A DNA stretch of 6,036 nucleotides from Silvimonas sp. JCM 19000 (GTDB lineage: Bacteria > Pseudomonadota > Gammaproteobacteria > Burkholderiales > Chitinibacteraceae). The notes below the pieces were generated by a model. The model was not told where the DNA came from. It saw only the letters and a list, made by a program, of their open reading frames with translations, and did not search any database. A program made the position numbers and the translations under genes. Positions 1 through 6,036 of this stretch are shown one piece after another. Where the stretch lies: contig BBFD01000248.1 in assembly GCA_001313065.1 (NCBI GenBank), positions 1 through 6,036 on the forward strand, in the 5' to 3' direction. How positions within the stretch are numbered: the first letter of the stretch is position 1; each line of letters starts with the position of its first letter.

Positions 1-1
1 G

Positions 2-691
2 TACTTTGCCGACGAAATCCAGCTCGATCCCAGCATCGCCTCCGAAGCCATGACGCGCTGGTTGTCGCGCGCCATCGATTATTTTCCGCATCGCCAGGTG
101 CTGGCAGTGGAATCGGGCCGCGTGCATACGCCCACGGGCGTGCTCAAAGCGGATCGCATCTTTGTGGCGGCAGGTCAGCATCCATGGATGCCATCCAGCT
201 GGAACACGCCATGGCAGCAATCCCGTTGCCGTTTGCACGTGCTCAATGTGCAAGCCGATGCGCCGCAACCGGCGCGTCCCACCGTGTTGAGCGGCCTGAG
301 CCTGACCCACTATTCCGCCTTTGCCCAATGCCCCAGCGTGCAGACGCTGCGCGAGCAACAACAAGCTGTGGCGCCGCAACTGGCACGCCATGGCATGCAT
401 CTGATCATGGCCACCGGCGCGGACGGCAGCGACATCCTGATTGGCGATGCGCAGACCGCCAGCCCGGCCGAAACCTTGTTCGACGACCAGACCGTCGATG
501 ATGCGTTGGTCGATCTGGCCCAAGCCACGCTCGGCATCCAGCTGCAAGTGCGGCAGCGCTGGCAAGGCAGTTATCTGCGCACCGAACAAAGCAGCCTGCG
601 CAGCGAGCCGGTGCGTGGTGTACATCTGGTCAGCATGGCCGGTGCCGCCGCCAGCCTGGCCCCCGCGCTGGCGAACGCCTCGTTTGCTTGA
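2..691 (+). CDS. FAD-dependent oxidoreductase, DadA/HpnW-like (5'-truncated by window edge)
   Basis: The frame is open from the left edge to a TGA at 689-691, giving the last 229 residues. The N-terminal FAD-binding Rossmann part (GxGxxG) lies outside the window. Visible features suit the DAO/DadA fold (Pfam DAO): a segment [11 protein letters not shown], then a beta-rich stretch ending in [10 protein letters not shown] (the 'V.AAG' turn of FAD oxidoreductases), a substrate-domain segment RCRLHVLNV, then [19 protein letters not shown] and VRQRWQGSY near the C-terminus. This order resembles what I recall of TIGR03364 (proposed HpnW), a group often found beside phosphonatase-like hydrolases. 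Such enzymes oxidise amino or phosphonate-like substrates with FAD; the substrate here cannot be told. The frame shows no indel, unlike all other genes in the window. An internal ATG at 50 is not the start, because homology-like sequence continues upstream of it. It ends 109 bases before argJ. Glycine oxidase or another DadA-like deaminase remains possible. Confidence 0.75.
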   Translation, partial: YFADEIQLDPSIASEAMTRWLSRAIDYFPHRQVLAVESGRVHTPTGVLKADRIFVAAGQHPWMPSSWNTPWQQSRCRLHVLNVQADAPQPARPTVLSGLSLTHYSAFAQCPSVQTLREQQQAVAPQLARHGMHLIMATGADGSDILIGDAQTASPAETLFDDQTVDDALVDLAQATLGIQLQVRQRWQGSYLRTEQSSLRSEPVRGVHLVSMAGAAASLAPALANASFA

Positions 692-800
692 ACGCAGCCT
701 TGCCGCGTCTGACCTGGCGCGCATAGCCCGTCATTCCAGCGTCACCCGCTCTGCGGTATCCTTGGTTTTCTTTTTTTGTGCCCCCTTAGGAAACCGCGTC
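692..800 (+). other. intergenic gap with T-rich tract before argJ
   Basis: This short non-coding gap holds a weak 4-bp hairpin (CCGC 746-749 / GCGG 753-756) followed about 9 bases later by a T-rich tract at 766-777. That could act as a poor terminator for the oxidoreductase gene. I see no convincing -35/-10 pair for argJ; TTGCCG and CATAGC with a 16-base spacer are the closest and match the consensus poorly. Confidence 0.3.
788..791 (+). promoter_or_regulatory. ribosome binding site of argJ
   Basis: AGGA lies 9 bases before the ATG at 801. It supports 801 as the start, as does the family-typical N-terminus MPVNLP that follows. The same frame is open upstream to 441, but that part overlaps the oxidoreductase gene and has no homology. 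Confidence 0.6.
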
Positions 801-2031
801 ATGCCCGTAAACCTGCCTGCCCTTGATCCTGCCGCCCTGTATCCCGTTAAAGGGATCGAACTCGGTATCGCTTCTGCCGGTGTCAAAACCGCGGGGCGCA
901 AGGACGTCGTCGTCATGCGACTGGCCGCAGGCAGCCGCAGCGCAGGCGTGTTTACCCTGAACAAATTCTGTGCCGCGCCGGTGCGCCTGTGCCGCGAATA
1001 CCTGGCCGCGGGCAACGACATTCGCGCGCTGGTGGTCAACACCGGCAATGCCAACGCCGGTACCGGTCTTGATGGCCTGCAACGCGCCAAAGACGTGTGC
1101 GTGGCGCTGGCGCAAGCACTGGATATTGCACCGACCCAGGTCTTGCCGTTCTCGACCGGCGTTATTCTGGAGCCGCTGCCGCAACAAAAAAATCATCGCC
1201 GCACTGCCCGCCGCCGTGGCTGATCTGCAGCCAGCCAGCTGGGCCCAGGCCGCCAGTGCCATCATGACCACCGACATTGCCCCCAAAGCCGCCAGCCGCC
1301 AGATCACGCTGGGCGGCCAGACCGTGACCATCACCGGCATGTGCAAGGGCTCGGGCATGATTCATCCGAATATGGCGACCATGCTGGCCTATCTGACCAC
1401 CGATGCGAGCATCGCTCAGCCGCTGCTGCAACCCCTGCTGCAATGGCTGTCGGATCGTTCGTTCAACAGCATTACCGTCGACGGCGATACCTCAACCAAC
1501 GACAGCTTTATGCTGATCGCCACCGGCCAGTCCGGTGCGGCCGAAATCGACAGCGAACAACATCCGGACTACGCTGCCCTGCGTGACGCGCTGCTGGCGG
1601 TATCGCAACAACTGGCGCAGGCCGTCGTGCGCGATGGCGAAGGCGCCACCAAGTTCATCACCATCAACGTCGAAGGCGGCACCACGCGCGAAGAATGCCG
1701 CGCTGTGGCCTATGCCATCGCCCACTCGCCGCTGATCAAAACCGCCTTCTTTGCCAGCGACCCCAACCTGGGCCGGATTCTGTGCGCGATTGGTTATTCG
1801 GCCGTGGCTGATCTGGACACGGACCAACTCGAAGTCTGGCTGGGCGACGTGCTGGTGGCCAAGGACGGCGGCCGCGCCGCCAGCTATACCGAAGAGCAAG
1901 GCCAACGCGTGATGCAGGAAGCTGAAATCAGCATCACCGTAAAACTGGCGCGCGGCGCGTTTGCGGCGACGGTGTGGACGTGTGATTTCTCGTATGACTA
2001 TGTGAAGATCAACGCCGACTACCGCAGCTAA
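801..2031 (+). CDS. argJ: Glutamate N-acetyltransferase / amino-acid N-acetyltransferase ArgJ, with one apparent frameshift
   Basis: ArgJ moves acetyl groups from N-acetylornithine to glutamate (and often from acetyl-CoA to glutamate) in cytosolic arginine biosynthesis. The frame from the ATG at 801 gives [12 protein letters not shown] and [12 protein letters not shown], then breaks at an A7 run (1186-1192). Skipping one A continues as IIAALP in the next frame, through to the TAA at 2029-2031. The joined protein is 409 residues, normal for the family. [15 protein letters not shown] holds the self-cleavage site; the nucleophile is Thr193 (codon 1378-1380), which becomes the first residue of the beta chain. 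Other family blocks are [38 protein letters not shown] and the C-terminal [10 protein letters not shown]. The first frame alone would stop at 1223 and lack the nucleophile. Identity is very secure. The break is most likely a sequencing error. Both activities (mono- or bifunctional) are possible and cannot be told apart here. Confidence 0.95.
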
Positions 2032-2127
2032 GCCACCGCCTCCACGGCCGGGCCAGCCCCGCTCCTGCACGCGTATGTGCCGGGATCGGGGCTTTTTTGC
2101 TGCCGCCGGGCGCCGACCGGCAGGCGC
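2032..2127. other. convergent intergenic region argJ / dapA
   Basis: Besides the argJ terminator it contains, read on the minus strand after the dapA stop, a 6-bp stem CTGCCG / CGGCAG with a 12-base interior. It is followed by an A run rather than T, so it does not look like an intrinsic terminator for dapA. Confidence 0.4.
2055..2098 (+). terminator. rho-independent terminator of argJ
   Basis: A perfect 7-bp stem AGCCCCG (2055-2061) / CGGGGCT (2087-2093) is followed directly by a run of six T (2093-2098). The 25-base interior can form a second short stem, GCAC (2067-2070) / GTGC (2077-2080). It begins 24 bases after the argJ stop and lies between the convergent argJ and dapA ends. There is no A run on its left side, so it should work for the plus strand only. 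Confidence 0.85.
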
Positions 2128-3029
2128 TTACAGCGCCAGAATCTGCGGCAGCAGTGTCTCCAGCTGATTCTGCAAATCCTGCGTCACCGGCAGCATGGGC
2201 AAGCGCAATTCGTTGCGAAGCAAGCCTTGCATGGCCAGCACCGCCTTGATCGGGGCCGGATTAGGTTCGCTGAACAGCAGTTTGATCCACGGCGCCAGCG
2301 CTTGCGAAATGGCGCGGGCGCCCGCCAGGTCGCCCGCCGCAACCAGCGTGAGCATGCGGCGATACAAGTCCGGGCGGATATGAGCGGCGGCCGCAATGGC
2401 ACCGCGCCCCCCGGCGCAGGCGGTCAGCATGATTAAGGCATCTTCGCCCCCCCAGCACTCGCAAGGGCGTGTCGGCGATGGTCGCCAGCAACTGCGGCAT
2501 ATTGCCGCCGCCACTTTCCTTGATGGCCACAAACTGCGGATTCGCCGCCAGCATTTGCAGGGTCGGCAATTCGATATTCACGCCGGTGCGATACGGAATG
2601 TTGTACAGCACGATGGCAGCGGGGTTGCGGCTGCCACCGCGTTGAAGTGGGCCAGCAAGCCGGCTTGCGACGGCCGCACATAATAGGGCGCGCTCACCAG
2701 CAAGCCATCGGCCAGGGCTGACAACGCCGCAGCTCGCTTGGCCACGCACTGGGTGTCGTTGCCCGCCAGCCCCATCACCAGCGGCAAGTCGCCACTGACT
2801 TCGCGCACCGCCATCAGCAAGCGGGTTTGCTCACCTTCATTCAGCGTGGCCGCTTCGCCGGTGGTACCGCAGATGACCAGACCATCGATGCCCCCTTTGA
2901 GCAAATGGGCGACCAGATTCTGGCGGCGGCGTAATCAACCTGGCCGTCACGGAACGGTGTGACCAGAGGGATGAACAAACCGGTAAAGCGATCGGCGTTA
3001 AAGCGGCTGGCAGCAAATACAGCGGACAT
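2128..3029 (-). CDS. dapA: 4-hydroxy-tetrahydrodipicolinate synthase (DapA), with three apparent frameshifts
   Basis: DapA condenses pyruvate with aspartate semialdehyde, the first committed step of diaminopimelate and lysine synthesis, in the cytosol. The gene starts at the ATG 3029-3027 (MSAVFAASRF) and ends with TAA at 2130-2128. Three indels break it: a missing C near 2922, a missing C near 2615, and an extra G in a G7 run (plus-strand C7, 2447-2453). Joined, it gives 300 residues, the usual length. Family residues are present: GTTGE (55-59), APYYVRPSQ with Tyr117, VLYNIPYRTG with Tyr143 and Arg148, and AIKESGG with the Schiff-base Lys171. These match E. coli Thr44/45, Tyr107, Tyr133, Arg138 and Lys161 as I recall them. 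No stop interrupts the joined frame. Other members of the aldolase family (N-acetylneuraminate lyase, KDG aldolase or dehydratase) share the fold, but the YNxPxRTG and GTTGE pattern favours DapA. Confidence 0.88.
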
Positions 3030-3034
3030 ATAAA

Positions 3035-3038
3035 CCTC
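3035..3038 (-). promoter_or_regulatory. ribosome binding site of dapA
   Basis: Read on the minus strand, GAGG ends 5 bases before the ATG at 3029. It supports this start over a longer reading in another frame that begins at 3061. Confidence 0.55.
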
Positions 3039-3118
3039 GCAAAGTAGTGAACAAAGGTCACCGTTGCGTAAAGGCCGGGGCTGCGTGGGGATTAATCAGG
3101 GGAAGGTCGTACCAGGCA

Positions 3119-3147
3119 GGTTCCGTCGGCGCTCACGCGACGGAACC
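3119..3147. repeat. perfect 10-bp inverted repeat in dapA leader
   Basis: GGTTCCGTCG (3119-3128) and CGACGGAACC (3138-3147) are exact reverse complements around a 9-base loop. The inner part of the right arm, GACGGA (3139-3144), can instead pair with TCCGTC (3154-3159), so two mutually exclusive hairpins are possible. A third small hairpin, CGGA (3162-3165) / TCCG (3169-3172), sits next to a T7 run (3173-3179) on the plus strand. It may be an RNA structure in the dapA leader or a protein-binding site; neither is shown by the sequence. Confidence 0.65.
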
Positions 3148-3182
3148 CGGAAGTCCGTCAGCGGAGCATCCGTTTTTTTCGA

Positions 3183-3211
3183 TTTATTGGAACCATTGAG
3201 GCCTGTTGCAA
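3183..3211 (-). promoter_or_regulatory. candidate sigma-70 promoter of dapA
   Basis: On the minus strand, TTGCAA (3211-3206) and AATAAA (3188-3183) are 17 bases apart. Each matches 4 of 6 consensus bases. Transcription would start near 3176 and place the paired hairpins at the start of a leader of about 145 bases. The match is weak and chance is a real alternative. Confidence 0.25.
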
Positions 3212-3352
3212 CGTGCGCAGCCACACCCGCCGCGAGCGGCAAGGCAGAGGCAGAAGAGAAACAGGCGCAAGGCATGGTCAGGGTCGTATCGTCTGGTAAA
3301 AAAATGACAACGTAATGTAGCCCGCCGGTGCTGCCCAAGGCAAGAAGCAGAT

Positions 3353-3375
3353 GCGGGCGCTGTTGCAGCACCCGC
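3353..3375 (-). terminator. probable terminator after the POT transporter gene
   Basis: On the minus strand the arms 3375-3366 and 3362-3353 form a 10-bp stem (GCGGGTGCTG / CAGCGCCCGC, one G-U pair) with a 3-base loop. It starts 15 bases after the transporter stop codon. The following bases (ATCTGCTTCTTG) are only moderately T-rich, so the terminator may be inefficient. Confidence 0.55.
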
Positions 3376-3390
3376 CCATCCGGTCCGGCT

Positions 3391-4829
3391 TTAGCGCACG
3401 CCGTGCATCATCTTTTGCAGCGGCCGGGTCAGCAGCAGCAAAATCGCGCCTGCGGCGAAAGCCATCGCCACAAACAGCATAAAGAACTCATGCAGGCCGG
3501 TAATCTGAAAGCCGAGAAAAGTGGGCACGCGGCCGCCGTCGGGATAAAAGCCCGCCAGGATGCCGGCAAACCAGTTGGCCGCAGCATTAGCGGTAAACCA
3601 CACCGCCATCATCAGCGAGGCAAACCGCGCGGGCGCCAGCTTGTTGACCAGGGACAAGCCGATGGGTGACAGACACAGTTCGCCCAGCGTGTGCATGGCG
3701 TACATGGCGACCAGCCAGAACATGCTGGCTTTGACACTGGCCGACATATCCTTGACGCCAAAGCCGATGATCAGATAGCCGATGGCCAGCAGGATCAGCC
3801 CCACGCCATTTTGGTGGGCGAGGCGGGTTCGTGGTTGCGCCGCCCCAGCACGCTCCATAACTGCGCCATCAACGGGGCAAACACCAGCACAAAAAACCGG
3901 ATTGAGCGACTGGAACCACGAGGTGGGGATCTGGTAACCGAACAGCATGCGGTCGGTGGCTTCTTCGGCAAAGAACGTCAGCGACACGCCCGCTTGCTCA
4001 AACGCTGACCAGAAGAAAATGACAAAGAAAGAAATCACGCCGATGACGATCATGCGTTGCTTCTCGGCCAGCGTCAGCGGTGCGGCGGGTGCACGCTGTT
4101 CGCCTTGGCCACGGGCTGGGGCGCCACGCCGACCGGCGTGCCATCGGGCGCACGCAGATATTTTTTTATGGAAGGCGCCAAACACCACCAGCGACAGCAA
4201 CATGCCGACACCCGCCACCAGAAAGCCCCAACGATAATCGCCCGCCTTGCCGGTATCGCCCAGATAGCCGCAAAGCAAGGGTGCGATAAACGAGCCAAGG
4301 TTGATGCCCATATAAAAGATCGTATAAGCCGCGTCTTTGCGCCGGTCATTGGCCTGATACAACTGGCCAACCATGCTGGAAATATTCGGTTTAAAAAAAA
4401 GCCGTTACCGGCCACGATCAGACCCAGGCCGCAATAGAACAGTCCCCGCGCCAGGGCGGCGTTATCCAGACTGCTGCCCGCCCAGAACAAGACGAACTGC
4501 CCCGCCGCCATCACCAGCCCACCCAGCAGAATCGAGCGGCGATTGCCCCACCACCGATCTGCCACGTAGCCGCCGATCAAGGGTGCCAGGTAGACCAGAC
4601 CGGTGTATTTGCCATACAGCGAGGCGGCAAACTGCTTGTCGAACAGCAGCGCGTTAACCATGAACAGCGCCAGCAACGCCCGATTGCCGTAATAAGAAAA
4701 GCGCTCCCACATCTCTGTGGCGAACAGCAGATAGAGACCTTTGGGATGGCCGCTGGCCGCAGAATGCGCCGCGGCTTGCGGCGCGATGGAAACGGGCGCG
4801 TCGTCCAGCGTGATATCGACGTTGCTCAT
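3391..4829 (-). CDS. Proton-dependent oligopeptide transporter (POT/PTR2, MFS), with five apparent frameshifts
   Basis: POT carriers import di- and tripeptides with protons across the inner membrane. The gene runs from ATG 4829-4827 to TAA 3393-3391. The N-terminal ExxERFxYYG signature is complete at residues 39-48 (EMWERFSYYG), after a hydrophilic tail. Next come GGYVADRWWG and a GNGFF that should continue KPNISSMVGQLY; then FFWSAFEQAG, FAEEATDR, and late helices with TLGELCLSPIGLS. Five indels break it: two surplus T in a T8 run (plus-strand A8, 4393-4400), one surplus A in a minus-strand A7 (4161-4167), one base missing between 4087 and 4105, one surplus T in a T6 run (3891-3896), and one G missing at a G4 run (3799-3802). 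Joined, the protein has about 478 residues, normal for the family, with many hydrophobic helices. No Shine-Dalgarno motif is evident. It lies 101 bases after pxpA, possibly in the same transcript. The exact Dtp type is not resolved. Confidence 0.9.
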
Positions 4830-4930
4830 GATGGGGGACCGTTTTATGACATTGCAATATTCGCAATTGTCCGGATCACGGCCCTGGAACGCGCCGGACT
4901 ATCCCCATCACAAAACGTAAATTGTTACTT
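4830..4930 (-). other. intergenic gap between pxpA and the POT gene, with two inverted repeats
   Basis: Two short inverted repeats lie upstream of the transporter. ATTGC (4851-4855) / GCAAT (4863-4867) with a 7-base centre sits 22-38 bases before the transporter ATG, where an operator could be. GTCCGG (4869-4874) / CCGGAC (4894-4899) has a 19-base loop. Neither has a following T run on the minus strand, so I see no terminator after pxpA. I see no convincing promoter. Confidence 0.35.
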
Positions 4931-5650
4931 TTACACGGCTGTTTCGCGCAATTGTGCGTGTACAAGCCGGGCAAAATCGAGTGCGTGGGCGTTATCACCA
5001 TGCAAGCACAGGCTATCCACCCGCAGCGCCAGGTGCTGCCACTTTGCGTCCGGACCTGCCCGCAAGCCAGCGCCAGCGCCTGTTGCAGCGCGGCCGCATC
5101 ATCACTGAGCAGCGCGCCGGGCTGGTCCCGTGGCACCAGGTGGCCGGCATCGGTATACGCACGATCGACAAACCCCTCTTCGATCACATGCCAGCCCATA
5201 TGCGCGGCATGGCGCGCAAAGGCGCTGCCGGCCAGCGCCATGATATGCAGGCTGGCGTCCACTTCCGCTACCGCATGCAACAGGCAATCCGCGAGCTCCA
5301 GATCACGCGCCGCGTCGTTATACAACATGCCGTGCGCTTTAACGTAACTGAGCGTGGCGCCCTCGTCGTGGCAGATGGCGCGCAAGGCCGCAATCTGTGC
5401 GACCAGGCTGGCTTGCAAAGCCTCGTGACTGAGCGCCAGACTGCGGCGGCCAAAAATGCTCGCGGTCTGGATAGCTGGGATGCGCACCGATGCGCACGCC
5501 ATGAGCCAGCGCCAGCCGCACGGTTTGCCGCATCGAAACCGCATCCCCCGCATGACCGCCACAGGCGATATTGGCCGAGCTGATCAGCGCCATCAGCGCT
5601 GCATCGTAGGGATAGCCTTCGCCCAGATCGGCATTCAGATCGATCTTCAT
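4931..5650 (-). CDS. pxpA: 5-oxoprolinase subunit PxpA (LamB/YcsF family), with two apparent frameshifts
   Basis: PxpA, with PxpB and PxpC, cleaves 5-oxoproline (pyroglutamate) to glutamate using ATP in the cytosol. The start is the ATG at 5650-5648, which opens the family-typical [12 protein letters not shown] (1-12). [11 protein letters not shown] (26-36) and GAHPSYPDR (55-63) follow in the same frame. An extra T in a T5 run (plus-strand A5, 5452-5456) shifts the frame; skipping it gives [13 protein letters not shown]. Later blocks are KAHGMLYN (usually KPHGxLYN), [10 protein letters not shown] and [11 protein letters not shown] second break, one base missing near 5047-5050, leads to [21 protein letters not shown] and the TAA at 4933-4931. 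The joined protein has about 239 residues, close to the E. coli length of about 244. The ATG overlaps the pxpC stop by 4 bases, implying translational coupling. Identity is secure. Confidence 0.93.
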
Positions 5651-6036
5651 TGGATGCGCCACTTCAGTTGGTTTTCGATTTGCACCAGCCATTGTCGCTG
5701 CGCCTGCAAGGCGGCCAGCGCTTGCGGCAGCGTCACTTCCACAAAGCGGATACTGTCGCCGGGCCGGAACTGCCCCATGCGCCAGATATCGGCACGGATG
5801 ACCTGGGCAATTTTGGGATAACCGCCCGTGGTTTGCGCATCGGGCAGCAACAGCACGGGCTGGCCCGAAGGCGGAACCTGAATGACGCCGCGTTGCACCG
5901 AGTGCGACGGCAAATCCAGTGGCGGATCAAGCTGAGATCTGGCCCAGCCAGCCACGCCCCATGCGATTGGCATCTTGCGTGACACGCCAGGCTCGGAAAC
6001 CAAGGCTTTCTGCGCGGCCGGGCTAAAGGCATTCCA
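5647..6036 (-). CDS. pxpC: 5-oxoprolinase subunit PxpC (biotin-dependent carboxyltransferase-like), 3' part, with three apparent frameshifts
   Basis: This is the C-terminal part of PxpC, the partner of PxpB in the 5-oxoprolinase that also needs PxpA; the fold is shared with urea amidolyase and KipA-type proteins. The N-terminal part lies beyond the right edge. The clearest block is [18 protein letters not shown] followed by [13 protein letters not shown] and [11 protein letters not shown], the family's hallmark. Upstream, three single-base losses (near 5990, in a G4 run at 5957-5960, and near 5930) move the coding through all three frames: [16 protein letters not shown], then [11 protein letters not shown], then [10 protein letters not shown], then [12 protein letters not shown]. 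Joined, they form one continuous PxpC-like segment containing the VTxxxNRMG motif. The TGA at 5649-5647 overlaps the pxpA ATG. A pxpB gene would be expected just beyond the edge, as in the E. coli order pxpB-pxpC-pxpA. Confidence 0.9.
   Translation of the reverse strand, partial: WNAFSPAAQKALVSEPGVSRKMPIAWGVAGWARSQLDPPLDLPSHSVQRGVIQVPPSGQPVLLLPDAQTTGGYPKIAQVIRADIWRMGQFRPGDSIRFVEVTLPQALAALQAQRQWLVQIENQLKWRIQ

Larger units (their letters stand above)
3030..3390 (-). other. non-coding dapA upstream region
   Basis: This stretch of about 360 bases separates the POT transporter stop from the dapA start. Both strands have small open frames (3064-3315 plus; 3096-3371 minus), but their products are low-complexity and match no family I know, so I do not call them genes. 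From left to right it holds the dapA RBS, a perfect inverted repeat (3119-3147), overlapping alternative hairpins up to 3172, an A-rich stretch on the minus strand (plus-strand T7 at 3173-3179), a weak candidate promoter (3183-3211), and the likely transporter terminator (3353-3375). I do not recognise a lysine riboswitch. Confidence 0.5.

Noticed and set aside
731..1358. Long minus-strand open frames opposite argJ (731-1090 and 786-1358, and 1492-2070)
   Set aside because: They are antisense shadows of a GC-rich gene whose plus-strand frames carry clear ArgJ motifs; their own products are low-complexity and match nothing I know.
3030..3180. Lysine riboswitch upstream of dapA
   Set aside because: The characteristic multi-helix core and its conserved sequence are not recognisable, and the region is shorter than that element would normally need before the start codon.
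3064..3371. Small open frames in the dapA upstream region (plus 3064-3315, 83 residues; minus 3096-3371, 91 residues)
   Set aside because: No recognisable domain, no good ribosome binding site, and they overlap each other and the inverted repeat; chance open frames are common at this base composition.
4876..5562. Reading pxpA as a 228-residue protein running on to 4876 in one frame
   Set aside because: After about 5050 this frame loses all family similarity, while the neighbouring frame continues with [12 protein letters not shown] and stops at 4931; the longer tail is an artefact of the missing base.
801..6036. Programmed frameshifting or a new recoding system across the region
   Set aside because: Shifts go in both directions, lie at different places in unrelated genes, and some genes need three to five of them; no shared slippery heptamer with a downstream structure is seen. 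Sequencing error is far simpler.
1..6036. CRISPR arrays, insertion sequences, tRNA or rRNA genes, prophage or defence genes
   Set aside because: No regularly spaced repeats, no transposase-like frame or terminal repeats, no cloverleaf or rRNA-like sequence; almost all the space is taken by the six genes listed.

Overview
This window is ordinary proteobacterial chromosome carrying amino-acid and peptide metabolism genes. The DNA is GC-rich with GC-biased third codon positions. The reconstructed ArgJ carries a GNANAGTG motif and ends in NADYRS, which I recall from Neisseria-type enzymes. A betaproteobacterium, perhaps of the Neisseriales, is therefore my best guess; this is inference, not a database result.

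Layout. (1) 2-691, plus strand: the C-terminal two thirds of a DadA-like FAD-dependent oxidoreductase, probably of the TIGR03364 (HpnW-type) group. (2) 801-2031, plus: argJ (arginine biosynthesis), followed by a clear rho-independent terminator at 2055-2098. (3) 2128-3029, minus: dapA (lysine/diaminopimelate biosynthesis), convergent with argJ. (4) 3030-3390: a non-coding stretch that forms the dapA upstream region and holds a perfect 10-bp inverted repeat and a possible promoter. (5) 3391-4829, minus: a proton-dependent oligopeptide transporter (POT/PTR2). (6) 4931-5650, minus: pxpA, and 5647-6036, minus: the 3' part of pxpC. Both encode subunits of the ATP-dependent 5-oxoprolinase. pxpC and pxpA overlap by 4 bases (ATGA).

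How the genes fit together. The right half could be a peptide-use module: the POT permease brings in di- and tripeptides, and PxpA/PxpC (with a PxpB presumably just outside the window) open 5-oxoproline to glutamate. argJ and dapA are biosynthetic housekeeping genes.

The most striking property is not a novel system. Every gene except the first is broken by small indels, 14 sites in about 5.2 kb: argJ 1, dapA 3, POT 5, pxpA 2, pxpC 3. When the reading frame is switched at each site, each gene gives a continuous, family-typical protein with its catalytic or signature residues intact. The gained bases all lie in homopolymers of 5 or more, and most of the lost bases fall at short G/C runs. This looks like consensus sequencing error rather than gene decay or programmed frameshifting, so all frameshifted genes here are best read as probably functional. 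I found no undescribed system, mobile element, CRISPR array, tRNA or rRNA.
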